DNA from: an uncultured Bacteroidales bacterium
GTDB lineage: Bacteria; Bacteroidota; Bacteroidia; Bacteroidales; Muribaculaceae
DNA: 64,000 bases
Direction of reading: 5' to 3'
NCBI GenBank assembly: GCA_902772455.1
Contig: CACYAW010000002.1
Span: 1-64,000, forward strand
The notes below the pieces were generated by a model. It had not been told where the DNA came from and searched no databases. It saw only the letters and a program-made list of their open reading frames with translations. Shown here piece by piece: positions 27,703 to 36,998 of the stretch; the stretch's first letter is position 1, and every line of letters begins with the position of its first letter. The position numbers were made by a program, and so were the translations under genes.

Positions 27703-29472
27703 TCAACTCAGCAGCACGTCAATCAGCGCTGTTACATCAGCAATATTGACCTCGACATCATTGTTGACATCAGCACACTCCAGACAAATGCCGTTCTCTG
27801 CGCCCAGTATATAGTCAATTAGCCTGGTCACATCGGCAACGTCAACGCTACCGTCGTGGTTCACATCGCCCAAGTCATAGCCGTGAACAGGAGCGGTTCC
27901 GTCACCATTTACCACGCCAAAGGTGATGATGCCATCATTCTCGGCGATATTGGCAATGCCATACTCACAATCCAAGCCGCTCCAGGTCTTGAGGCTCGGA
28001 GTGGTCAGGTTGTTCAGTGAGGTCACGCCATTGGTTCCAGGGAACGGATCGCTATCACTGGATTCTGAGCTGTTGCCGGCACGCAGCAGTTGATAAAGCA
28101 TGTGATAAGAATATATGTTGATCGTATTCTCCCACCACCGATCCTCGTCATATTCAACTCGTGTTACCAGCATACCGTGACCAGGCAGATATGCATCCCA
28201 ACCCGTCTGCTGACGATTCTCGATCATGAAGATTTCATTCTCGTTGGGAGACTGAATCCAATAGCCTTGATTACTTGTGTTCACTGGTTCCAGCCTATAG
28301 CCAGCGTGTTTCTCGGTAATCTGTTCAGGTTCAGCAAAGCCCAAACGGTAGCGCTCCCAAATGGAGAAGCCTGCAGGAGTGCGTGATTCATTCAAGTAGC
28401 TGCCACCTGACATCACATCCCATTCCCCAGGATCATTGGCTGCGCCATTAGTTCCGTAATCGGTATCATACAGGTCCGCCAGGCCCAACGCATGCGAGAA
28501 CTCGTGCACGATGGTACCGATGCCGTCAGGTTCAGTATATCCATAGTATTCCCAGCCATAGATTTCACCCGAACAGGAATAACGGCCCAAATACACCCCG
28601 TCATACAGATCAGTGGTATAATAGTACATATAATACTGATGGGGCCACAAATAGCCGCTGTTGTTGCCTGAGAAATTAGCCGTATAGCCGGCCACGATAA
28701 AGTAAATCATGTCCACAACGCCATCACCGTCACCATCATACTGGCTGAAGTCAATCGACGAATCGATTTGGTCGATAGCAGACACAAAAATATCGTCACA
28801 GCTATTGTAACCCTGCGGTGCCGTGCAGGAATAATTCACCAGCACGGGACCAACGACGTCAAACTGGGGGTCGAACACACCCATACTGTTGTCATGATAA
28901 TAGTCCCTGGCGCTACCCGTACAGGGTACAAAATACCCTTCTGAGCTATAATACCCAGTGTAATTCTCCTGATTCAACAAGTCATCGAAATAATCGTTGC
29001 CATAGGTGAACGAACGGTCAGTGTACTCGATAAGCACAACCAGACCACGGAAATCCTGATAGTCAGTCCTGGCAGGCGCCATCAACCTGTCACGGTTAGA
29101 GCGCATGCGTGTGCCCTGCGCCATAGAAATTTTGTCAGTCAATCCTTTTGGGAGACTGGACACCATTTTCTGCTCGGTGGCACCACGCATTTGCGGATTG
29201 TGGGCAATGACATTGCTTGGAACAAGCCGTGCGCCCGACTCAACAGCATACACATAGTCGCCGTTGTTCCTTTGCACTACCGTGAAGCCGTCGGTAGTGG
29301 CCGAATAATGATGGAATTCATCGCCCACCAGTTTCACCGTCAGCACGGTACCATCACTCTGCTTAATGTCTACAGGCCTGGGATGAGCAGGCACAGCCCC
29401 AACCGACAGAGCACCAGCAATAAATAACACAAGCAAACATACACTTTTCAACATCTTTTGATTCATTCTCAT
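27703..29472 (-). CDS. M6 family metalloprotease with C-terminal dockerin
   Basis: A 589-residue exported protease, signal peptide about 8-26. The N-terminal M6 pro-region shows 'Y-S-A-T-T-D-G-F-T-V-V'. The zinc motif is H-E-F-S-H-A-L-G-L-A-D-L-Y-D (near residue 325), with the nearby 'W-D-V-M-S-G-G' Met-turn-like stretch. The final 60 residues hold two dockerin repeats (GDVNHDGSVDVADVT... and ADVNNDVEVNIADVT...). Predicted to cleave host or dietary proteins at the surface or outside. It has its own promoter and converges with the TPR sensor gene. Confidence 0.93.
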   Translation of the reverse strand: MRMNQKMLKSVCLLVLFIAGALSVGAVPAHPRPVDIKQSDGTVLTVKLVGDEFHHYSATTDGFTVVQRNNGDYVYAVESGARLVPSNVIAHNPQMRGATEQKMVSSLPKGLTDKISMAQGTRMRSNRDRLMAPARTDYQDFRGLVVLIEYTDRSFTYGNDYFDDLLNQENYTGYYSSEGYFVPCTGSARDYYHDNSMGVFDPQFDVVGPVLVNYSCTAPQGYNSCDDIFVSAIDQIDSSIDFSQYDGDGDGVVDMIYFIVAGYTANFSGNNSGYLWPHQYYMYYYTTDLYDGVYLGRYSCSGEIYGWEYYGYTEPDGIGTIVHEFSHALGLADLYDTDYGTNGAANDPGEWDVMSGGSYLNESRTPAGFSIWERYRLGFAEPEQITEKHAGYRLEPVNTSNQGYWIQSPNENEIFMIENRQQTGWDAYLPGHGMLVTRVEYDEDRWWENTINIYSYHMLYQLLRAGNSSESSDSDPFPGTNGVTSLNNLTTPSLKTWSGLDCEYGIANIAENDGIITFGVVNGDGTAPVHGYDLGDVNHDGSVDVADVTRLIDYILGAENGICLECADVNNDVEVNIADVTALIDVLLS

Positions 29473-29522
29473 TGGGTCGGAATATTGAGAGGGTTAATAA
29501 CAGTTTGATAATTCAATCCCTG

Positions 29523-29554
29523 CAAAGGTAGTAAAAGCCCACAATAATCACAAG
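29523..29554 (-). promoter_or_regulatory. Promoter for the M6 protease gene
   Basis: Minus strand: TACCTTTG (29523-29530), with CTTG (29551-29554) 20 bp upstream. Confidence 0.55.
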
Positions 29555-29675
29555 TAAAAAACAATAATTTGTTCAGCATTCTTAGGTTATTTATTTCCAA
29601 GCAGTTCTTCTATCATATCACAAAACAGGGCCAGCTGTTAAGCCGACCCCGCTTGTTCTTTTTTTCAAACCAAAG

Positions 29676-30245
29676 TTAATGTCCTCCTAATTTTTCGTAC
29701 TCGGCTTTGGTCTCATGTACCCAGTCTTGAGCGCGTTCCATCTCAATGAGAGCATTGTCATAGTCCATCTGCGCCTTTGAAATCTTATGGGAGTATTTAT
29801 TGTCGATCTTATTCATCTCCTTTTCAAGTTCTGCAGCCTGTTCTACAGTCAATTCATTTCCTGACTGAGTAATCTTCTTGGACACCGACATCTTCTCGGC
29901 AACAAGTTGATCCCGCAATTTTGTTAATGTGCTCCTGGCGGCATCCAGTTTGTTCTGCATCTTCCTGTTCCAGTCCAGAGCCTTGTAATACTTAGCCCTT
30001 GCCTGATCAAGAGGAAATTCGGGTTTCTTACTAGTTTTTTTATCAGTCTTCTTGACTTGCTGCTGAGCCAGTTCAGGTTTTCTGATCTGTTGAGTGGGTT
30101 GTTGGTTTTTTTCCGTCTTTTTAAGCGTTTTCCCTTTGACAACTTGTTGACTCGTGGTGGCCGATGCCTTTTGGGATCCTTGGGCATAAGTTGCAGTTGT
30201 TGCCGTGAGGCATAAAAGCAAAGATATCAGAATAAAGCGTCTCAT
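29676..30245 (-). CDS. Small exported coiled-coil protein
   Basis: 189 residues: signal peptide (about 1-21, cleavage near T-Y-A), then a Lys/Gln/Thr-rich low-complexity stretch (about 22-75), then a long predicted helix or coiled coil ('R-A-K-Y-Y-K-A-L-D-W-N-R-K-M-Q-N-K-L-D-A-A-R') to the end. No catalytic motif. The overall plan resembles the protein at 24047. Function unknown. Confidence 0.75.
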   Translation of the reverse strand: MRRFILISLLLCLTATTATYAQGSQKASATTSQQVVKGKTLKKTEKNQQPTQQIRKPELAQQQVKKTDKKTSKKPEFPLDQARAKYYKALDWNRKMQNKLDAARSTLTKLRDQLVAEKMSVSKKITQSGNELTVEQAAELEKEMNKIDNKYSHKISKAQMDYDNALIEMERAQDWVHETKAEYEKLGGH

Positions 30246-30425
30246 AATCTTGATGTTTAATCGTTATACTTTTCAATTTATTCGTTTTATATTAAGACTA
30301 CAATTTATTAAAAGAGTTTAAAGTGTTTGCCATAATCATAAATGCCAATAGTACCCTAATAACACTTTGCAAGATTCTTGACCTTTAGCAAAGAACGGCT
30401 GTGATTTTTGCCGGGATACATGAGG

Positions 30426-30453
30426 TTTGTATCCCTATAATGAGTTACCTTTG
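30426..30453 (+). promoter_or_regulatory. Promoter for the THUMP-like methyltransferase gene
   Basis: TTTG (30426-30429) and TACCTTTG (30446-30453) with a 16-bp gap, shorter than ideal. The ATG follows 8 bp later, giving a very short leader. Confidence 0.5.
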
Positions 30454-30461
30454 CAATCACA

Positions 30462-31655
30462 ATGAAAAACGAAGCGACGATACAGTTTGTGGCAGAGCAC
30501 CGTGAGGAGGATGTGCGGACACTTGCCTTGCAGGCACGACGCAACAGCGACATCGACATGCCTTGGGCTCTGGACCAGATTCAGGGTTGGCAGACAGCTT
30601 GCCGCAAGTTGCCGTCGTGGGCTGCCATTGATGGCATTATCTATCCACCCCACTTGTCGATGGAACAGTGCTCAAGTGAGCAAACAGCACGTTATAAGGC
30701 GGGCATCGTGGACCGCTTGCCTGAAGGAAGCCACAAAACATTGATTGACCTGACTGGAGGTTTCGGTGTCGATTTCACTTTTATGGCCAACGGCTGCCAA
30801 CGGGCCATTTATGTCGAACAACAAGAGCATCTGTGTGAAACGGCTCGCCATAACTTTGAGTTGCTCGGTTTGAGCCATGCCGCCATCATCAACAAGGATG
30901 CTGAAAGTGTTTTGGACGAACTGACCACTGACTCAGCCTCTACCCTGCTCTACCTGGACCCCGCACGTCGCGACACCAACAGTTCCCGCACCTATGCTAT
31001 CGCCGACTGCACACCCAACGTGTTGGAATTACGACCTCTATTGTTTAAGGCTGCTCAGCGCATCCTCATCAAGCTATCGCCGATGCTCGACTGGCACAAA
31101 GCGGTGAGTGACTTGGGCGATCAAGTTGCTGAGGTCCACATTGTTAGCGTGGCCAATGAATGCAAGGAGCTGCTGATGCTTCTGAATGCTAATTATACGG
31201 GAGAACCCGTCATTCATTGCGTAAATGATGACCAGCTGCTCACATATACACCACCGCAAAACGATGTACCCCTACCACTGGCCGATAATGGTGATGCCGC
31301 TTTCCTGTATGAGCCCAATGCATCGGTCATGAAAGCTGGCGGTTTTAACGTGCTCACCGAGCGCTATCCCATCAAGGCCTTAGCCGTTGACAGTCACTTA
31401 TTTGTATCGGACATCGAAATTCGGGATTTTCCCGGACGCAGCTTCATCATCGATACCGTCACGACGATGAACAAGAAGGAGTTGTCACGGGCTTTGGCAG
31501 GCACATCAAGAGCCAATGTCGCCACACGCAATTTCCCGATAACAGCCCAGCAACTACGGCAACGACTTCGGTTAAAAGACGGTGGGGACACCTATATCTT
31601 CGGCACCACAAATGCCCGGAACCAACATTTGCTCTACATTTGCCATAAAAACTGA
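30462..31655 (+). CDS. Class I SAM-dependent methyltransferase with THUMP-like domain
   Basis: A 397-residue cytoplasmic protein. The SAM-binding motif I is 'L-I-D-L-T-G-G-F-G-V-D' (about 100-110), followed by the acidic 'Y-V-E-Q-Q' strand and 'L-L-Y-L-D-P-A-R-R-D' (about 165), a catalytic-loop-like stretch of this family. The C-terminal 100 residues ('R-D-F-P-G-R-S-F-I-I-D' ... 'L-R-L-K-D-G-G-D-T-Y-I-F-G-T') match the THUMP-like tail seen in Bacteroidota proteins. Probably an RNA methyltransferase; the target base is unknown. Confidence 0.87.
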   Translation: MKNEATIQFVAEHREEDVRTLALQARRNSDIDMPWALDQIQGWQTACRKLPSWAAIDGIIYPPHLSMEQCSSEQTARYKAGIVDRLPEGSHKTLIDLTGGFGVDFTFMANGCQRAIYVEQQEHLCETARHNFELLGLSHAAIINKDAESVLDELTTDSASTLLYLDPARRDTNSSRTYAIADCTPNVLELRPLLFKAAQRILIKLSPMLDWHKAVSDLGDQVAEVHIVSVANECKELLMLLNANYTGEPVIHCVNDDQLLTYTPPQNDVPLPLADNGDAAFLYEPNASVMKAGGFNVLTERYPIKALAVDSHLFVSDIEIRDFPGRSFIIDTVTTMNKKELSRALAGTSRANVATRNFPITAQQLRQRLRLKDGGDTYIFGTTNARNQHLLYICHKN

Positions 31656-31676
31656 GGCCTAGAGACATGAAATAAT

Positions 31677-31707
31677 TTTGTGTCTCGATAAAAAAACACT
31701 ACCTTTG
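31677..31707 (+). promoter_or_regulatory. Consensus Bacteroidota promoter for holA
   Basis: TTTG (31677-31680), 19-bp gap, TACCTTTG (31700-31707); ATG at 31730. This is the best consensus match in the window. Confidence 0.7.
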
Positions 31708-31729
31708 CAGGAAGAAAACAAATGTACTC

Positions 31730-32776
31730 ATGGCAGTAAAACGAGAAACGGTTACCTTCACATCGCTGAATAAGGAAATTAAAAGCGGCACATTCAAGAA
31801 CATCTACGTCCTCCAGGGCGAAGAGCCTTACTTCATCGACCGTTTGCAACAACTCATTATTGACACTGCCCTTACCGAGGACCAGCGCGATTTCAATCTC
31901 TCGTTATACTACGGCAATACAGCCAATGTGCGCGAGGTCATCAGTGCCTGCCAGCAATATCCGGCTTTCTCACAATACAAGGTGGTTGTCGTGCGAGAGG
32001 CACAACTCATAGCCAAACAGCCCGGGCACAAAAATGACCTTGACCTGTTTGCCTCCTATGCCGAGAAGCCACTGCCATCCACGATTCTTGTTATCTGCCA
32101 CAAGGGCGGTGACCTCAAGAGCAAACCTTTTACCGACGCGCTCAAGACCGCCAAGAGCGGTGTGGTCTTCAACTCCAAGAAGGTGCGTGAAGGACGGGAT
32201 TTGGAAGCCCTTATCGTGAACTATGCCACATCGCTGGGATGCAACATCGACAGTAAGGCCACCAGTATGCTGGCCGATCACATCGGCACTGATATCAGTC
32301 GCCAATTCAGTGAACTGGACAAACTGGCAATCCTTAGTGAAGACAAAAATATCACACCCTTGCTCATTGAGCGCAATGTGGGTATCAGCAAAGATTTCAA
32401 CTACTTTGAGCTGGAAGATGCACTGACACGCCGCAATGCTGCCAAAGCCTTCCGAATCGTGGACTACTTCGAACGCAATCCCAAGAACAATCCCACACCC
32501 CAACTCATTGCCCTGTTGTCTTCATTCTTTACCGTCACACTGATAGCAAGCACTTTGAGTGACAAGACGCCCGAAAAAGTAATGGCGCTCGCTGGAACTT
32601 CCTCTTCATGGCGCGCTCGCAAGTTTTTGGACGCTACCCGCATGTACAACACCCGTTCACTCATCAACATCATCGGCTACCTGCGCGAGTGCGACACCCG
32701 CAGCAAAGGCATCGGCTCACGCCAAGACCAATATGCGCTGTTCAAAGAACTGGTCTACAAAATCCTGCACGCCTGA
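31730..32776 (+). CDS. holA: DNA polymerase III subunit delta
   Basis: A 348-residue clamp-loader subunit that opens the beta sliding clamp. Family marks are 'N-I-Y-V-L-Q-G-E-E-P-Y-F-I-D' near residue 25, 'V-V-V-V-R-E-A-Q' near 80, and the 'G-C-N-I-D-S-K-A-T-S-M-L-A-D-H-I-G-T-D' region near 170. The C-terminal helical collar ends 'D-Q-Y-A-L-F-K-E-L-V-Y-K-I'. Length is normal. A short AAGCC/GGCTT stem at about 32798-32813 may end the transcript. Confidence 0.93.
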   Translation: MAVKRETVTFTSLNKEIKSGTFKNIYVLQGEEPYFIDRLQQLIIDTALTEDQRDFNLSLYYGNTANVREVISACQQYPAFSQYKVVVVREAQLIAKQPGHKNDLDLFASYAEKPLPSTILVICHKGGDLKSKPFTDALKTAKSGVVFNSKKVREGRDLEALIVNYATSLGCNIDSKATSMLADHIGTDISRQFSELDKLAILSEDKNITPLLIERNVGISKDFNYFELEDALTRRNAAKAFRIVDYFERNPKNNPTPQLIALLSSFFTVTLIASTLSDKTPEKVMALAGTSSSWRARKFLDATRMYNTRSLINIIGYLRECDTRSKGIGSRQDQYALFKELVYKILHA

Positions 32777-32863
32777 CAGAATATCATTCGTCCATTTAAG
32801 CCTTTTTGGGCTTGATGTCGGCAAAAAACAGTAGAAATCTGCAGGATTTTGGTAAAATTTCAC

Positions 32864-32871
32864 TATATTTG
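32864..32871 (+). promoter_or_regulatory. -7 box for the GH53 gene
   Basis: TATATTTG 28 bp upstream of the ATG at 32900. This supports that start over the in-frame codon at 32849, which lies upstream of the box. Confidence 0.5.
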
Positions 32872-32899
32872 CAGATTCTCAACCATAATTATTATCATT

Positions 32900-34579
32900 A
32901 TGTCTAAAAGGTTTTTATTGATTTTCAGCTTCTTGACGATTTCTTGTCTGGCTGCATGGTGCGCTCCAAAATATGCAGGTGGTGACATCTCCTTGCTCAC
33001 CAAATATGAGGAAAAAGGGGCCATTTATTATAATGAGAACGGCAAACGCATCACCGACATGCTGAGTTACCTGCAATCAACAGGGCTCAACGCCATGCGT
33101 GTGCGCCTCTTTGTTGACCCGTCCAAGGCCAATGCCGAAGACCAGGGCGAAGGAGTATGCCAGGATTTGCCTTATGTGACAGCCTTAAGCCAGCGTATCA
33201 AGGCCGCAGGTTTCAAGTTGCTGCTCGACATTCATTACAGCGACACTTGGACCGATCCAGGCCAGCATAGCACTCCATCATCATGGACGGTTCAAAGCGC
33301 CCTAGCCGATAGTGTTTATAGCTACACCGAGCGTGTGCTCCATACCTTGATTGCCGCTGGAGCCACTCCCGACTTTATCCAGGTGGGCAACGAAGTCACC
33401 TATGGCATGTTGTGGCCTACAGGGCACTGCTATCCCAGCGGTGCGAACTACGGCAATGGCACATTTGCCATGTTCGCCAATTATCTCATGCGGGGCATCC
33501 AAGCCTGCCGTGAAGTGTGCCCAGCTGCCAAGGTTATTGTTCACACCGAGTTAAGCCGCGCCTCTAACGTCACGTCCTTTTACCAGAATCTCAAAAACTA
33601 CACAACCGACTTCGACATCATCGGACTGAGCTATTATCCTTATTGGCATGGTGACTTGAATGTGTTAGACAACCTGCTCACCACGCTCGAAACGTCCTAC
33701 CCTGACAAAAAGATTCAGATTGTTGAGACCGGCTATCCTCATGCCTATTACCCGTCAGGCGCTAACTATGACCTGCAATCGACCTGGCCAGCTACAGAAG
33801 CCGGTCAACAGGCCTTTGCCACAGCCCTTGTCGAGAAACTCAACGCCAACAGCAATGTTAATGGATTGTACTGGTGGTTCCCCGAGGCCAACGAATATGG
33901 CATCAGTTACAGCAACCATGTGACAACCGACTGGTATAACTGCGGTTGGTGGGACAACCAGAACGGCCAAGTGATGGATGCGCTGTTTGAGGTAGCTAAG
34001 TACGCGGACAATAGCGAAGATGAGCCCATTGACAGCGCAAGCATCTATATCGTTGGCGGTGAGGGCAACTGGAGCCTGACCGAGCCGATGAGCAGAATGA
34101 CCAATCTTGGCAACGGCATATATGTGGACACCCTGACCATTGCCGCACCCATCTACTTTGTGTTTGCCGATGGTGGACCCGAAGCATGGAACAACGACTG
34201 GACCGCATTCAACATCAACTATCGTTATGGGCCCACCGCAACAACAACGATCACCACTGGCACGTCCTATGCCACGGCAAAACGCAATAACAACTATTCC
34301 TATTACTTCACGGGTGATGGCAGCGATTACATCTTCACATTTGATTCCGATAACCTAACCTTTAAACTTGAGGTTGCCGAGCAACCGTCCAATCTACTGC
34401 TAGGAGATGTCGATGACGATGGTGAGGTGAATATCCAAGACGTCACCAAACTCATCGATTACCTGATTGGCGGTGAAATCAGCCCATTCAATTACACCAA
34501 TGCAGATGTTAACCAAGACCTTTCGGTCAACATCGCTGATGCTACCAAACTGATTGATATTTTGCTGCAGAACCAGTAA
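32900..34579 (+). CDS. GH53 arabinogalactan endo-beta-1,4-galactanase with C-terminal dockerin
   Basis: About 559 residues from the ATG at 32900, which opens a signal peptide (cleavage near A-W-C-A). The GH53 TIM barrel spans about 20-360, with 'L-L-D-I-H-Y-S-D-T-W-T-D-P', acid/base Glu in 'Q-V-G-N-E-V-T-Y-G-M-L-W' and nucleophile Glu in 'I-Q-I-V-E-T-G-Y-P'. A beta-sandwich-like module of about 100 residues follows, then two dockerin repeats (GDVDDDGEVNIQDVT... and ADVNQDLSVNIADAT...). It would cleave pectic beta-1,4-galactan. No SusC/SusD pair is nearby, so it is not in an obvious polysaccharide utilisation locus. The subtilisin gene starts 38 bp downstream. Confidence 0.93.
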   Translation: MSKRFLLIFSFLTISCLAAWCAPKYAGGDISLLTKYEEKGAIYYNENGKRITDMLSYLQSTGLNAMRVRLFVDPSKANAEDQGEGVCQDLPYVTALSQRIKAAGFKLLLDIHYSDTWTDPGQHSTPSSWTVQSALADSVYSYTERVLHTLIAAGATPDFIQVGNEVTYGMLWPTGHCYPSGANYGNGTFAMFANYLMRGIQACREVCPAAKVIVHTELSRASNVTSFYQNLKNYTTDFDIIGLSYYPYWHGDLNVLDNLLTTLETSYPDKKIQIVETGYPHAYYPSGANYDLQSTWPATEAGQQAFATALVEKLNANSNVNGLYWWFPEANEYGISYSNHVTTDWYNCGWWDNQNGQVMDALFEVAKYADNSEDEPIDSASIYIVGGEGNWSLTEPMSRMTNLGNGIYVDTLTIAAPIYFVFADGGPEAWNNDWTAFNINYRYGPTATTTITTGTSYATAKRNNNYSYYFTGDGSDYIFTFDSDNLTFKLEVAEQPSNLLLGDVDDDGEVNIQDVTKLIDYLIGGEISPFNYTNADVNQDLSVNIADATKLIDILLQNQ

Positions 34580-34617
34580 CTATCCTTCAATTACCAACCT
34601 TCCCAAAATTATCAGTT

Positions 34618-36909
34618 ATGAAAAGAATCTTTCTGACATTAATCGCTTTTTCAACGCTAGTTATCGGCGTTGCGCAATTGCAAGACATGTTACCATCAAC
34701 TGTGCAGCTATTCCTTGATGAAAGAGCCATGAATCGTCAACTTCAGTCCAGTAACAATGCCGAAAACCAATACTCCTTAAGGTTTGCCCCCACCCGCATG
34801 ATTCACGGCACCGAAATGGTAGATGTGTTCATCAGTTTTGAGCAGCCCACCGTCATACCCATCTTAAAAGAACATGGAGTGATTGTGAACTCCATATTTG
34901 ATGATCTCATGACCGCTCAAGCTCCCTTAGACCAATTGATCAATATCTGCAAAATCAAAGGTGTATCAGATGTAACAGTAAGCGGAATGGCAGAACTGTG
35001 TAGCGATAGCACACTGAATGTCACCCATGCCGGGCAAGTTCTGGATGGCACCAGCTATGGACTACCCCAGGCATATGATGGCACGGGAGTGATTATCGGC
35101 ATGATTGACACTGGCTACGACTACCAGCACACGACTTTCAGCAGGGCTGATGACACGACCCAGACACGCATTGTTCGCGTCTATGATCCGAAGAATTACA
35201 GGGGGCACCCTGCTTATGTCGATGGAAACAGACTGCCCGGGTCCATCTTCATGAACGAGCAGATTGACACCCTCACCACCGATACTAAAGAACAAACACA
35301 TGGAACCCACACGACAGGTGTAGCCGCCGGCCGTCACGTCAACGGTTATGGTGGCATGGCCCCAGGTGCCGAAATCGTCATGTGTGTTTCACGCGATTTG
35401 CACAGCGGCATTTCGGAGGTGGAAATCATCAATTGCCTCAAATACATTTATGCCTACGCCGACAGTGTGGGCAAACCTTGTGTTGTCAACATCAGCATGA
35501 GCAACAGGTTCGGTGCTCACGATGGCAAGGATAACTTCTCTAAAGCAGTAGCGAAATGCACTGGCCCCGGTCGAATTTTTGTCGTAGCAGCCGGTAACAA
35601 TGGCGCCGAAGGCGGTTATGCCTGTGGCCCTGCTCTAGCCAACAAGCCTCTTAACATGCTCATCGGATATTTTTTCCCGCCAGGCGATGATTCTTATTAT
35701 TATTTAAATACGTGGATGACTACTTGGGTGCGAGCGAGTCAGGTTCAACCTGTGCTACAGTTCCACATTTTAGACAAGAAAACCAGTCATATCGTGTGGG
35801 AATCTGAATTATTCAATATATCCCGTAGAATCGATGTTGCTGAGATCAACGATTATTTCATGGCTAATGAATCAAATCCTAATGAAAGTTACATGAAAGG
35901 GTTTATCGGATTAGATATGAGTAATTGGAAATATGAAATAAGTTGCGAATTCAAAAACCTGATGTGTAAAGAATATAAAGTCGAACCATGGGGAGCCATC
36001 ACGAGCCGTTATCAGATAGGAATATCGGTTTACCCGCCATCGGTTTTGACGCCTAACAAGCCTGACAGTTGTTACATCGATTCATGGATTTGTACAGCCA
36101 ATGGACGACGGACAACTTACACGTCACCCGTTTACCGTGACATCATTACGGATAACGGTGACACCATCACCCAGCGGTATGACAATTTCTACACAAACGG
36201 CAGCAACCGTTGCAGCGTGGGCACCTACACAATCCATGACTCCATCATCTCAGTAGGTGGTTTTATTGGGCGGAATAAGTTTTTCTCCATGCCCGACAAT
36301 CAAATTGTTGACTTTGATGCGACTATCGGCAATTATTGGTCCAATTCAAGTTATCAGTATCCTGGATATGGCCCCACAAAAAAGGCGTTACCTACTATTA
36401 CAGCTCCGAGCTATGTCGTGGTCTCCTCTGCCAATCATCTAGCAGGTATCAACGAGTGGACACCCTATACTGTCATGAAATGGGGAAAAGACTATTGGGG
36501 TGCCATGACGGGCACATCTTTGGCAGCGCCCGCTGTCGCTGGCATTATTGCCCAGTGGCTTCAGATTAACCCCAACCTGTCTCCTAGCCAAGTCAAGGAA
36601 ATCATTGCCCAGACAGCAATCAAGGACAACTTTACCCAAAACAGCGTCCGTTTCGGGCCCAATGGCAAAATTGACGCCATGGCAGGTGCGAAATATCTGC
36701 TCGGGATAGAAGACCCTGTGATGATCATAGGCGATGTTAGTGGCGATGGAGAAGTCGATATTCTTGATGTAACCTGGTTTATTGATTTCTTGCTCGGGGT
36801 GACACATGAAGGTTTTGTTATTGAGGCTGCCGACATCAAACCGGACGATGAAATCAACGTCCGTGACCTCACAGGTCTGATTGACATTCTGCTCAATAAT
36901 GAACAGTAA
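34618..36909 (+). CDS. Subtilisin-like serine protease (S8) with C-terminal dockerin, paralog 1
   Basis: 763 residues: signal peptide (about 1-19), then an I9-like propeptide region (about 60-125). The S8 domain has catalytic Asp in 'G-M-I-D-T-G-Y-D', His in 'H-G-T-H-T-T-G-V-A-A-G' and Ser in 'G-T-S-L-A-A-P-A-V-A-G'. A roughly 230-residue insert separates the Asn region ('V-A-A-G-N-N-G') from the Ser motif. The dockerin pair closes the protein (GDVSGDGEVDILDVT... and the weaker A-D-I-K-P-D-D-E-I). The 3' half is clearly more AT-rich than in the adjacent paralog at 36999. Probably a surface or secreted protease. Confidence 0.92.
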   Translation: MKRIFLTLIAFSTLVIGVAQLQDMLPSTVQLFLDERAMNRQLQSSNNAENQYSLRFAPTRMIHGTEMVDVFISFEQPTVIPILKEHGVIVNSIFDDLMTAQAPLDQLINICKIKGVSDVTVSGMAELCSDSTLNVTHAGQVLDGTSYGLPQAYDGTGVIIGMIDTGYDYQHTTFSRADDTTQTRIVRVYDPKNYRGHPAYVDGNRLPGSIFMNEQIDTLTTDTKEQTHGTHTTGVAAGRHVNGYGGMAPGAEIVMCVSRDLHSGISEVEIINCLKYIYAYADSVGKPCVVNISMSNRFGAHDGKDNFSKAVAKCTGPGRIFVVAAGNNGAEGGYACGPALANKPLNMLIGYFFPPGDDSYYYLNTWMTTWVRASQVQPVLQFHILDKKTSHIVWESELFNISRRIDVAEINDYFMANESNPNESYMKGFIGLDMSNWKYEISCEFKNLMCKEYKVEPWGAITSRYQIGISVYPPSVLTPNKPDSCYIDSWICTANGRRTTYTSPVYRDIITDNGDTITQRYDNFYTNGSNRCSVGTYTIHDSIISVGGFIGRNKFFSMPDNQIVDFDATIGNYWSNSSYQYPGYGPTKKALPTITAPSYVVVSSANHLAGINEWTPYTVMKWGKDYWGAMTGTSLAAPAVAGIIAQWLQINPNLSPSQVKEIIAQTAIKDNFTQNSVRFGPNGKIDAMAGAKYLLGIEDPVMIIGDVSGDGEVDILDVTWFIDFLLGVTHEGFVIEAADIKPDDEINVRDLTGLIDILLNNEQ

Positions 36910-36998
36910 TAAATAACGACCAGGTCTCGCTTTCGTTTTTCCCGATAGCGCCTCCGCATTGATCAACAAACAACAATAACTATATTATTTCTGATAAC

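Noticed and set aside
32849..32899. Longer GH53 start at 32849
   Set aside because: It precedes the -7 box at 32864 and would place a non-signal sequence ahead of a clean signal peptide that starts at 32900.
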